A stretch of 64,000 bases of DNA from Thalassomonas haliotis (GTDB lineage: Bacteria; Pseudomonadota; Gammaproteobacteria; Enterobacterales; Alteromonadaceae): positions 2,108,001 to 2,172,000 of the forward strand of contig NZ_CP059693.1 of NCBI RefSeq assembly GCF_028657945.1. The letters run 5' to 3'. Numbering within the stretch: the stretch's first letter is position 1; each line of letters begins with the position of its first letter. Under the pieces are notes generated by a model. That model was given only the letters and a program-made list of their open reading frames with translations, made no database searches and was not told the DNA's origin. This document shows, one piece after another, positions 18,398-26,388 of this stretch. The position numbers were made by a program, and so were the translations under genes.

Positions 18398-18427
18398 AAA
18401 GGACGCGCTACCAGCACGTCCTTTTTT
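18398..18427 (+). terminator. intrinsic terminator of the fatty-acid operon
   Basis: The stem AAAGGACG/CGTCCTTT encloses a short loop and runs into TTTTTTAT. It lies 35 bp after the acyl-CoA dehydrogenase stop. Confidence 0.8.
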
Positions 18428-18489
18428 ATAGCGGGAGGTTTATCTTGAGTTATGGCAGACTGGCAGCAGGGGTCAGGTCTGTTATAACA

Positions 18490-20328
18490 TCACTCCAGGA
18501 TACTCTTGCACAGGTTCAGGTAGTGGGCGTCTTTTTCCCCGCTATTCCCCGGGTTTTTATCAAGGTTTCTTTCAAGAAATGTGCGGTAGAAAAGCTCGGC
18601 CGAGTATAACTTACTGCTGCCGTGCCCGCTCAGTTGCTGATGGCTTGCTTCGTGTACCAGGCTGACATAATAAAACAGGTTGGCCATGTCCGTGATAATG
18701 TCTTTGATGTTTAAGGTCTGCAGGTCATGGGGCATCTGGTGTAATGCTTTGATATCCAGGACCAGACGGGCCAGCGCCTGTTGCGCCAGCTGTTTTTCCC
18801 CGTTTTGCTTATCTGTGATGGCGGCGATTTTTCCTGTCATGATCTTTAAATAGATCTCATCGTGCCGGTAGCGGTGGATATCCCGCAGTACCTGCATATA
18901 CAGGGTATTGTGGCTGCCTTCCCAGTTTTCCAGGATGAAGCTGTCACGCAATAACCTGGGCAGGCTGGAGGTGTTTTCGATGGCGCCGTTACCGCCTATG
19001 CCGTCGATGCAGTGGTGGATATTGTCTACCGTGCGTTTGGAAATCACGCTTTTGCCGATATTGACCATAAGGCGTGCGAACATCTTGTGCTCTTCATTGA
19101 CTGTCAGGGCGGTATCCAGCTCATCCTGCAGTGCGATCAGGGCGAAGGCGCCTGCCAGGCAAGCGTTGATATCGGCCTTGATATGGGCCAGGTTTTCTTC
19201 GACCAGGGGGAAATTGATGATGGTTTGCCCGAATGCCTTGCGGCTATGGGCAAAGTCCAGCGCGAACTGGTAGGCGCGGGTGGCAAAACCTAATACCGCC
19301 ACCGGCAGGGAAAGGCGGGAGTGATGCACGACTTTTTCCAGCATCAGGTTAAAGTTCGCCCCCAGGGGGATGGCATAGGCATCATGGAAGTCGATTTCGG
19401 CGGAGGCCAGGGCGCGGGTGCCGAGTTTTTCCTTTAACCGGCGCATGGTGAAATGATTGCGGCTGCCGTCGGGTTTAACGGCGGGGATCAAAAACATCGA
19501 CAGGCCCTTAGTGCCTTTGCGCGCCAGGCTGCGCCGGGCGCTGATCACCATGAGTTCGGCATCGGCATTGGAGCAAAACCATTTTTCGCCGCGGATATAC
19601 CAGTGTCCCTGCTCTGATTGCCAGGCGCGGGTATCGTTGGCGCCGACATCCGAGCCTCCCTGGATTTCGGTTAAAAATTGCGAAGAGGTAAAGTTTTCCC
19701 GGTAACTGGGTATTTCCAGTTTGCGGATATATTGCTCGCGGCCGGGAAAGTCTGCCACTAAATGCAATACCCGGGCGGTTTCATAATTGCACACTACCGG
19801 GCACAGGTGTCCGGCTTCACCGACATGGTTGGCGAGAAAATAAAAGCTCATACCTTCTTTAAGGCCGCCGGGGGCGGTGAGTTTTTTAACTATTTCTGTG
19901 CCATAGATAAGATCGCCGGCATCGGCATAATCCCCATGGTGGACGATATTGTCTATCCGGTCGCCTATTTTATTGTAGGGTTCTATTCTCGGGTTGTTAA
20001 AACGAAAGTCATTGCTGGTGACCGCATCGTCCAGGCTGGTCGGTACCAGGGCGCCAAAGGCGGTGAGCTCTGCGGCGATACGCTGATGCTCGCCTTCTCG
20101 GGGAAAATGATAAAGCAGGGTGTGCCGGAAGTCCCGGTTGCGGCTAAAGGAATTTTGCCGGCCTAAGTGCAGCCATTGGCGCATGTCGTCGCGGCCGCTG
20201 GCATTGCCTGGCATGGTGCGTTCGACTTGCCTTATTTCCCGGCTTAACGGCGCGCCGGCGACGGTTTGTCCGCTATCGTCCTGTTTGCTTGTGGCAGCGC
20301 CGTCAATGGCGGAATTATTAATTGTCAT
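18490..20328 (-). CDS. AidB-like acyl-CoA dehydrogenase family protein
   Basis: 612 residues, longer than ordinary acyl-CoA dehydrogenases and of AidB type. It has an N-terminal extension, then SSQFLTEIQGGSDVGANDTR, HWYIRGEKWFCSNADAELMV, KGLSMFLIPAVKPDGS, LEKVVHHSRLSLPVAVLGFA, HHCIDGIGGNGAIENTSSLP and ILENWEGSHNTLYMQVLRDI. AidB of E. coli is an FAD protein of the alkylation response that also binds DNA; other family members are true dehydrogenases. It is convergent with the beta-oxidation operon and transcribed separately. Substrate unknown. The ~40-residue Ser/Asp/Gly-rich N-terminus is probably disordered. Confidence 0.8.
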   Translation of the reverse strand: MTINNSAIDGAATSKQDDSGQTVAGAPLSREIRQVERTMPGNASGRDDMRQWLHLGRQNSFSRNRDFRHTLLYHFPREGEHQRIAAELTAFGALVPTSLDDAVTSNDFRFNNPRIEPYNKIGDRIDNIVHHGDYADAGDLIYGTEIVKKLTAPGGLKEGMSFYFLANHVGEAGHLCPVVCNYETARVLHLVADFPGREQYIRKLEIPSYRENFTSSQFLTEIQGGSDVGANDTRAWQSEQGHWYIRGEKWFCSNADAELMVISARRSLARKGTKGLSMFLIPAVKPDGSRNHFTMRRLKEKLGTRALASAEIDFHDAYAIPLGANFNLMLEKVVHHSRLSLPVAVLGFATRAYQFALDFAHSRKAFGQTIINFPLVEENLAHIKADINACLAGAFALIALQDELDTALTVNEEHKMFARLMVNIGKSVISKRTVDNIHHCIDGIGGNGAIENTSSLPRLLRDSFILENWEGSHNTLYMQVLRDIHRYRHDEIYLKIMTGKIAAITDKQNGEKQLAQQALARLVLDIKALHQMPHDLQTLNIKDIITDMANLFYYVSLVHEASHQQLSGHGSSKLYSAELFYRTFLERNLDKNPGNSGEKDAHYLNLCKSILE

Positions 20329-20448
20329 TTGCTGTTCCTTGGTTAAGTTGCGGGTATATGCCTACTTTATGATAGGAAGCGGCCGGGGCGGCAACAACGG
20401 ACATTTGGGACAAAGAACAGGCCTTCTCGGACAAAGCCGCAGACAGGG

Positions 20449-20481
20449 TTAAAAATAAGGCCGGACTTTTGCTCCGGCCTT
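20449..20481 (-). terminator. intrinsic terminator of the NO reductase gene
   Basis: On the minus strand, AAGGCCGGA and TCCGGCCTT form a 9-bp stem with a 7-base loop, followed by ATTTTTAA. It lies about 55 bp beyond the stop of the NO reductase gene. Confidence 0.78.
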
Positions 20482-20533
20482 ATGGCTTTTACTTGTGGTT
20501 TTTACTTATGCCGGTCAACTGGCAGGCATTATG

Positions 20534-22804
20534 TTACTCCTGGTTGAGGGCAAGTCCGGCATCGGCTTTTTTTGGTAAAAAGCTTCTTAAGACATTAAGC
20601 ATAAACAGGATAATAAATCCGCCGCCGGCGGCAAAAACGACATCGCCGGGCAGGCGCCACCATACCAGGCGCTCCACCGCGGCGCTGTGGATGATTTCCG
20701 GCGAGCGGGCATACCAGTAACCCTGCTCCATGACGGCATTAAACTGGATCACGCCAACCGGCAGCAGCGACATAAAGGCCATCATGGCCAGGCCCAGGTT
20801 TAAGGTCCAGAAGGCGTATTTCAGCAGTTTATCGTTCCAGTAATATTCGGCAACCATAGGACGGACACAGAATAAGATTAAACCTATGCCGAGCATGCCG
20901 TATACCCCCATAAAGGCGGTGTGGGCATGTAAGGCGGTGATATTCAGCCCCTGGATATAATATAAAGAGATCGGCGGGTTGATTAAAAAGCCAAAGACAC
21001 CGGCGCCCACCAGGTTCCAGAAGGAGCAGGCGACGAAGAACATGATCGCCCACTTATAACGCGCCATCCAGGGGGATGCCTGGCCGAGTTTGTAACTCTC
21101 GAATGCTTCAAAGCCAATCAGTGCCAGCGGCACCACTTCCAGGGCGGAGAACGAGGCGCCCCAGGCGATAACCGAGGTTGGCGTGCCGCCGAAATATAAG
21201 TGGTGCAGGGTGCCGATAATGCCGCCGGTGAGGAAAATCACCGTGGTAAAAAGTACCGTGGTATTGGCGGATTTCGCCCGTATCAGGCCAAGGCGGACAA
21301 ATAATAGCGATACTACCGCGGCGGCAAAGGTTTCAAAGAAGCCTTCCACCCATAAGTGTACCACCCACCAGCGCCAGTACTCGGCTATGGCGAGATGGGT
21401 GTGTTTGCCCATCATCAGGCCAACGCCGTAAAAGAGGCCGATGGCGATGGAAGATAAAAACAGCACCATGACTACAGGTCTGTGCTCATGGTTATGGCTC
21501 AGGGCGGGGAAAATGGCGCGGGTGACCAGGGTGAGCCAGATCAGCAAACCCGCCAGCAATAACATTTGCCAGATGCGGCCAAGGTCGACGAACTCATAAC
21601 CCTGATGGCCGAACCAGTAGCTGGTGTCCAGGTCCCAGATTTGCTGGGCCGCATACCACTGCCCGAACATGGAGCCTAAAACGACGACCAGCAGGGCGAC
21701 CCAGAGCACATTGACGCCGAGTTTCTGAAATCTGGGTTCATGGTTGGACAGGGCGGGGGCAATAAACAGCCCGGTGCCGAGCCAGGCGGTGGCTATCCAG
21801 AACACCGCCAGCTGGGTGTGCCAGGTGCGGGTAACGGCATAAGGCAGGATTTCCGCCAGCGGGTAGCCATAAAATTCCTGGCCTTCCACCGCATAGTGGG
21901 CGGTAATGCCGCCGAGGGTGATTTGCAGTAAAAACAAGGCGATGGCGGTAAGGAAATATTTAAAGACCGCACGTTGCGATGGCTTGATATCTAAGGATAA
22001 CAAGGGATCGGTTTCAGACGGAGTCGGCAGTTCTTCATGCTTTAAACTGGCATGGTGCCACACCAGGGCGCCGATACCGGCGATCATCAAAATAATGGAG
22101 AACATCGACCAGCCGAGCAGATCGCCGTCCGGCTCGTTGGCCACCAAGGGCTCATAGGGCCAGTTGCTGGTATAGCTGATGTCTTCGCCCGGACGCTCAG
22201 TGACCGTGGCCCAGGTGCTCCAAAAGAAAAAGGCGCTCAGGCGGAAGGCGCGCTGTTCATCTTTAAGTACCCCTTCTTTTAAGGCATATTGCTCACGTAA
22301 GGCGGTAAATTCAGGATCTGCGCTAAATAATCCCCGGTAATAGCGGCTCAGGGATAAAATCACATCCGCTCTGTCTTGTGAGACGGTCAGCTCGCCGGTA
22401 ACCGGGTTATAACGGTTGCTGCGGATATCTTGCTGCAACTGTGCCTGCAGGTATTTTTGCTGCGGTACGGTTAAGGTGTCGTAGTTTTGGTTATAGGTGG
22501 CTTTGGCCAGCAATGCTAATGAAGCCAGGGCTTCACGGTGCAGCCAGTCGGCATTCCAGTCGGGGGCAAGCAAGCTGCCGTGGCCCCAGATAGAGCCGTT
22601 CTGGTGCCCGCCCATAGAGCGCCATACCAGCTGTCCCTGCTCGATATCCTCTTTGGTAAAGATGACCTTGCCGCTTTCGCTTTGGATCACCTCAGGAATA
22701 GGGGGGGCCTGCTGATAGATCTCACTGCCAAGGTAGAGGAGAACGCTAAACGAGCAGATAAAGACGGCGAAGAGCGCTTGCCAAATACGTTTAGTTGATT
22801 TCAT
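20534..22804 (-). CDS. norB: quinol-dependent nitric oxide reductase (qNor), single subunit
   Basis: 756 residues, the length of a one-subunit qNor. An N-terminal helix is followed by the periplasmic cytochrome-c-like but haem-free domain (GQLVWRSMGGHQNGSIWGHG). About 12 further membrane helices form the haem-copper-oxidase-like core, with histidines in TRTWHTQLAVFWIATAWLGT, VVHLWVEGFFETFAAAVVS (Glu near the non-haem iron), HHLYFGG and TALHAHTAFMGVYGMLG. It reduces two NO to N2O at the inner membrane using quinol, for detoxification or denitrification. There is no norC neighbour, consistent with qNor. It is monocistronic, with a terminator downstream and a ~560-bp upstream region. Confidence 0.93.
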   Translation of the reverse strand: MKSTKRIWQALFAVFICSFSVLLYLGSEIYQQAPPIPEVIQSESGKVIFTKEDIEQGQLVWRSMGGHQNGSIWGHGSLLAPDWNADWLHREALASLALLAKATYNQNYDTLTVPQQKYLQAQLQQDIRSNRYNPVTGELTVSQDRADVILSLSRYYRGLFSADPEFTALREQYALKEGVLKDEQRAFRLSAFFFWSTWATVTERPGEDISYTSNWPYEPLVANEPDGDLLGWSMFSIILMIAGIGALVWHHASLKHEELPTPSETDPLLSLDIKPSQRAVFKYFLTAIALFLLQITLGGITAHYAVEGQEFYGYPLAEILPYAVTRTWHTQLAVFWIATAWLGTGLFIAPALSNHEPRFQKLGVNVLWVALLVVVLGSMFGQWYAAQQIWDLDTSYWFGHQGYEFVDLGRIWQMLLLAGLLIWLTLVTRAIFPALSHNHEHRPVVMVLFLSSIAIGLFYGVGLMMGKHTHLAIAEYWRWWVVHLWVEGFFETFAAAVVSLLFVRLGLIRAKSANTTVLFTTVIFLTGGIIGTLHHLYFGGTPTSVIAWGASFSALEVVPLALIGFEAFESYKLGQASPWMARYKWAIMFFVACSFWNLVGAGVFGFLINPPISLYYIQGLNITALHAHTAFMGVYGMLGIGLILFCVRPMVAEYYWNDKLLKYAFWTLNLGLAMMAFMSLLPVGVIQFNAVMEQGYWYARSPEIIHSAAVERLVWWRLPGDVVFAAGGGFIILFMLNVLRSFLPKKADAGLALNQE

Positions 22805-23363
22805 GCTTTATCCTTTTTAAGTTGTCCATATGACATTTAAAGATATATGGTTGTAAATTTGATACTGTCTAAAAGACACTGTTATTGCTTATACCAGTTG
22901 TAAAACCCCCATGGCGGCATAGCTGTTAAGACAGGGGGGGCCATTAGCTTCGGTTTCATTTTTATTTAAGTGTTTTTTTGTTAAGTTGTTGATTTTTAAT
23001 GGTTGTTTTGCCTGTGGTTCTTTGTTGACTTGTTGTGAATAATGTCATTAATATCTTGATGTTCATCAGCCTTCCCACCTGTGATAGTGATTAATGGTTT
23101 GTTTTAACTTGATTATTAATCCTGGTATTGCACAGGCCGTACCAGAAAACGAACGCCCGAAATGTTTGAACGCAAAAATCAATTAAATTAATGGTTTATG
23201 TGTTTATTTCGGATGGGTTCAAGCCGGGAACATGGAAAAATAACCCGAATTAGCCGCAGTTAACCGTTATTTTTTACTATTAATGCTTTGGTTAAAGCGT
23301 TATGGCATAAAGCTTGATATCTCTAAGGGCAATTGAAGGCGGTCAGAAGTACTTGGAGTTATT
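22805..23363. other. divergent intergenic region upstream of norB
   Basis: About 560 bp, strongly AT-rich, with no coding sequence. It must hold the norB promoter. An inverted repeat GTCTAAAAGAC is visible near 22870 (TGTCTAAAAGACA), but I could not match a clean NsrR, NorR or FNR/DNR site. Confidence 0.4.
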
Positions 23364-23723
23364 ATGCACTCATTATTTTTTAGAATGCGGTTGATCCATT
23401 GGTTAGGAGCCATAGGCCTGTTTTTTAATGCCCTGCTGTATACCGGGCAAACGTTTTCTCAGCTGTTGCAGTATATTGTGGTGCTGTTACTGGTGAGCCA
23501 CGATTTGGATGAGAAACACTGGGGAGTAGACTCGTTAAGAAAGATCACTGCCTATATGGGGCATTTTGAACAAAAAAACCTTTCGGTCCCCTGTGATATC
23601 AATAGCGACTATAACAGTGAAATGGGCAACATCTTAAAGGTAATCAATGCTTTCAGGGAGAATGTCCAAAAGACACTTTTAGGAGTCAAAGCCCAGGCGG
23701 ACACCTCGGAACAAGTGGCATAG
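23364..23723 (+). pseudogene. truncated methyl-accepting chemotaxis protein (N-terminal remnant)
   Basis: 119 residues: one or two membrane segments (IHWLGAIGLFFNALLYTGQ; LLQYIVVLLLV), then a HAMP-like linker (LRKITAYMGHFEQKNLSVPC, YNSEMGNILKVINAFRENVQ). It stops at KAQADTSEQVA, exactly where the long coiled-coil signalling domain of a chemoreceptor would begin. That domain, with its hairpin-tip motif, is absent. The frame is cut at the junction with an opposite-strand cytochrome c fragment, so both genes were probably truncated by one deletion. Not expected to function as a receptor. Confidence 0.6.
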
Positions 23724-23896
23724 AGGCTGGCTGCCTGATAAGCCGCCGATAAACCGGCAATGGTCGGCACATCACTGTGCTGGCTGACACCGTTTTCCCC
23801 ATGGCAGTCCATGCAGTCCAGGATGTAGCGAGGTATCTCTGCCTTGAGGGGCAAACTGAGCAATAAACTGAGCAGGTAGAGTAAAGGCAGGCACAA
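23717..23896 (-). pseudogene. truncated c-type cytochrome (N-terminal remnant)
   Basis: About 60 residues make sense: a signal peptide (LLYLLSLLLSLPLKAEI), then one class I haem-binding motif CMDCH followed by GENGVSQHSDVPTIAGLSAA and YQAASLYA. After that the frame runs into the antisense of the chemoreceptor fragment. A real cytochrome c would continue to a distal Met ligand, which is missing. It is the counterpart of the truncated chemoreceptor. Confidence 0.6.
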
Positions 23897-24204
23897 GAAA
23901 GGTAAGCACAGCAGGGGAAAACCCCCCGGCCCGGGTGCTGGTTTTTACCTTGATAGCAGCCTAATGGCCGTGACATGGCTCAGGTCCTTTTAGCAAGAAA
24001 AACTTAATCCTATCCCCCGGGACAGCTTTTATTTTTTTGGGGTAATCTGCTCCATTTGCGCTCATAGCGTATTACTGTTTTGGCCGGTTCGTTTTCCTGC
24101 TCTTCCGCGCTTGAGTCAAGATAAAGTTGTTAGCAAGAATATTACCGCGGATATCCACTTGGCTTGAGCCGAGGTTGCAGAATAACGGATAAAAACAGGC
24201 CATT
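23897..24204. other. intergenic region
   Basis: About 300 bp without a supported gene, between the cytochrome c fragment and the lysozyme gene. Some frames stay open, but they show no recognisable protein. Probably residue of the deletion that fused the two truncated genes. Confidence 0.3.
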
Positions 24205-24738
24205 TCAGATCCTCTCTAATGCTCGCCTGACCCAGCCATAGAAATATTTCCGACTCGATTTTCGCTTTTCACAGATATTGATATAACGGCCGATTTTGGC
24301 GAGGGCGAATACCGCTAAAAAAGCCCGCTTATCGTCGGCATTGATCTTTTTCAGGGTTTTGGGGCCGATAATGCCGTCTGTTTTGGCGGCTACGGTTACC
24401 TGGGCCAGTTTGGCGCTGGTTTTCGGGCCGGCATTGACGGCGAAATCAAAAATGGACTCGGCGATGTCCTGATCTGTGATGTCATCGCCGCGGATTTTGT
24501 CCCAGTAACTGGCTTTATAAAGCGCTTTTATCTGGGCCTGCAGCTCAGGGTGGGCATCCAGGTTGTCGGGGAAGTCTTCTTTGTTTTTCTGTAAGTCTAT
24601 TTCTTGCCATCCCGGCCATTTCGGATTTTTAGCCCGGGCAACCCCCTTATAGGTTTCTCCGCCGGGGTCGTCGGGATCATGGACATAACCTCCTTCAGCT
24701 TCCAGGGTAACTTCAAATGCGGTGTCGAAATCTGCCAT
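24205..24738 (-). CDS. glycoside hydrolase family 108 lysozyme-like protein
   Basis: 177 residues with no signal peptide. The N-terminal GH108 domain carries the catalytic Glu motif (FEVTLEAEGGYVHDPDDPGG) followed by ETYKGVA. A C-terminal peptidoglycan-binding-like region includes IAESIFDFAVNAGPKTSAKL, TDGIIGPKTLKKIN and YINICEKRKSSRKYFYGWVR. The family hydrolyses beta-1,4 bonds of peptidoglycan and is common as phage or tailocin endolysin; the prototype is ZliS. No holin or phage genes lie next to it here, but an injection-system locus is 15 kb downstream; a link is speculation. The near-intact length suggests a working enzyme. Confidence 0.85.
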   Translation of the reverse strand: MADFDTAFEVTLEAEGGYVHDPDDPGGETYKGVARAKNPKWPGWQEIDLQKNKEDFPDNLDAHPELQAQIKALYKASYWDKIRGDDITDQDIAESIFDFAVNAGPKTSAKLAQVTVAAKTDGIIGPKTLKKINADDKRAFLAVFALAKIGRYINICEKRKSSRKYFYGWVRRALERI

Positions 24739-25063
24739 GGCGCTTTCCCTTTGTTAAATCATTTTGCGGGCTTGCTTTGTTAAGTGCATGACAATGCAAG
24801 GCTTTATTGATTAACACTCAGCAATAAGTATTGAACACTTTGCTTAAAAAGCAAGCGCTGAAGCGATATCGCGGGCCGGTTTGTCCGGAGTCGGGGAAAA
24901 ACATTTTTAGCCGTTAATATTTAGACTAAACAATTGAATTTATGCTGATTATTTAGTGACAAAGCCAGAAATAGTCGGCACAATGTCTTTGCCCGGCGAG
25001 GTAAGTGTTATTGGCCTGATAATTTTGAAGTTTTCAGCCCTATAACACTTTGAGGGCATTAGC
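24739..25063. other. divergent intergenic region
   Basis: About 325 bp between the lysozyme and NADH dehydrogenase genes, which point away from each other. AT-rich; no gene, repeat or recognised operator. Confidence 0.4.
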
Positions 25064-26365
25064 ATGAAATCAACACATCCTAAAATAGTCATTGTCGGTG
25101 GCGGTGCGGGGGGCTTGGAGTTAGCCACGCAGTTAGGACATAAACTGGGAAAACGTAAGAAAGCACAGATACTGTTAATTGATAAAAACCGTAATCATAT
25201 CTGGAAACCTCTGTTGCATGAGGTGGCGACGGGTTCGCTTGACTCCGATATTGATGGTGTGGTCTATTCCGCCCACGCCGCCAAACACGGCTACCAGTTC
25301 CAGCTCGGTACTTTCAGTGCCCTGGACATTAAAAATAAATCCCTGACCCTGGCGCCGCAGCTGGATGAAAACGGCCGGCAAATATTACCCTGGCGCGAGG
25401 TCAGCTACGACAAGCTGGTGATTGCCGTCGGCAGTGTCAGTAATGACTTTAATACCCCGGGTATTAAAGAGTTTTGTTATTTTCTAGACTCCCATCAGCA
25501 GGCGAACCGCTTCCATAATGCCCTGCTGGACAACTTTACCCGCATTCATCAGGCACAAAACAACAAATCTTTGAATATTGCGATCGTCGGCGCCGGTGCT
25601 ACCGGGGTGGAGCTTTCTGCCGAGCTGTATCATGTTGCGGATCTGCTTAAAATCTACGGCCTGAGCAATATGACGGGGAAAAAACTTAATATTCACCTGA
25701 TTGAGGCGGGCAGCAGCATTTTACCGGCCCTGCCGCCGAGGATATCGGCTGCGGTGCGCCGTGAACTGTCCAGGCTCGGCGTGAATGTGATGGAAAATAC
25801 CCGGATAGCCAAAGCCAGTAAGCAGGGATTTATCACCAGTGATGAACAGCTGATCCCGGCCGATTTGATGTTGTGGGCCGCCGGGGTTAAGGCGCCTGAC
25901 TTTATTAAGGAGATGGGCATCTTTGACTTGAACCGCGCCAACCAGATCCTGGTTAAAGGGGATTTAAGCAGCAGTGTCGACCCGGATATTTATGTTATTG
26001 GCGATTGTTGCGCCTGCAAACTGCCCGATGGTCGATGGGTGCCGCCACGGGCCCAGTCGGCGCACCAGATGGCCTTGTGCGTACAAAAAAATCTGCTCAG
26101 GGCGTTTAAGGGCCAGCCGCTGCTTGACTATCAATATGTCGATTACGGCTCGCTGGTGAACTTATCCCGCTACAGCACCATCGGCAGCCTGATGGGCAAT
26201 TTAACGAAAAACAGCATGTTTGTCGAAGGACGCATCGCCCGCCTGGTTTATATTTCCCTGTACCGCATGCACCAAAGGGCGATTCACGGCATACCTAAAA
26301 CCCTTGCCTTGTGGTTTGCGGAAAAAATCATGAGGGTGGTGCGCCCGAGGATGAAGCTGCACTAA
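25064..26365 (+). CDS. ndh: type II NADH dehydrogenase (NAD(P)/FAD-dependent oxidoreductase)
   Basis: 433 residues, the normal Ndh length. The FAD-binding Rossmann motif is at the N-terminus (IVIVGGGAGGLELATQLGHK), followed by the NDH-2 segment KPLLHEVATGSLD. A second dinucleotide motif for NADH lies mid-protein (IAIVGAGATGVELSAELYHV), and the FAD-contact segment DIYVIGDCCACKLPDGRWVP follows. The C-terminal amphipathic part (FAEKIMRVVRPRMKL) would sit on the membrane. It oxidises NADH and reduces quinone without proton pumping. It is a lone gene. Confidence 0.88.
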   Translation: MKSTHPKIVIVGGGAGGLELATQLGHKLGKRKKAQILLIDKNRNHIWKPLLHEVATGSLDSDIDGVVYSAHAAKHGYQFQLGTFSALDIKNKSLTLAPQLDENGRQILPWREVSYDKLVIAVGSVSNDFNTPGIKEFCYFLDSHQQANRFHNALLDNFTRIHQAQNNKSLNIAIVGAGATGVELSAELYHVADLLKIYGLSNMTGKKLNIHLIEAGSSILPALPPRISAAVRRELSRLGVNVMENTRIAKASKQGFITSDEQLIPADLMLWAAGVKAPDFIKEMGIFDLNRANQILVKGDLSSSVDPDIYVIGDCCACKLPDGRWVPPRAQSAHQMALCVQKNLLRAFKGQPLLDYQYVDYGSLVNLSRYSTIGSLMGNLTKNSMFVEGRIARLVYISLYRMHQRAIHGIPKTLALWFAEKIMRVVRPRMKLH

Positions 26366-26388
26366 TCAAGCGGTTTGCTGACGCCCTG

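Noticed and set aside
22805-23363. NsrR/NorR/FNR site upstream of norB
   Set aside because: Looked for clean palindromes; the GTCTAAAAGAC repeat near 22870 is too short and does not match a known consensus.
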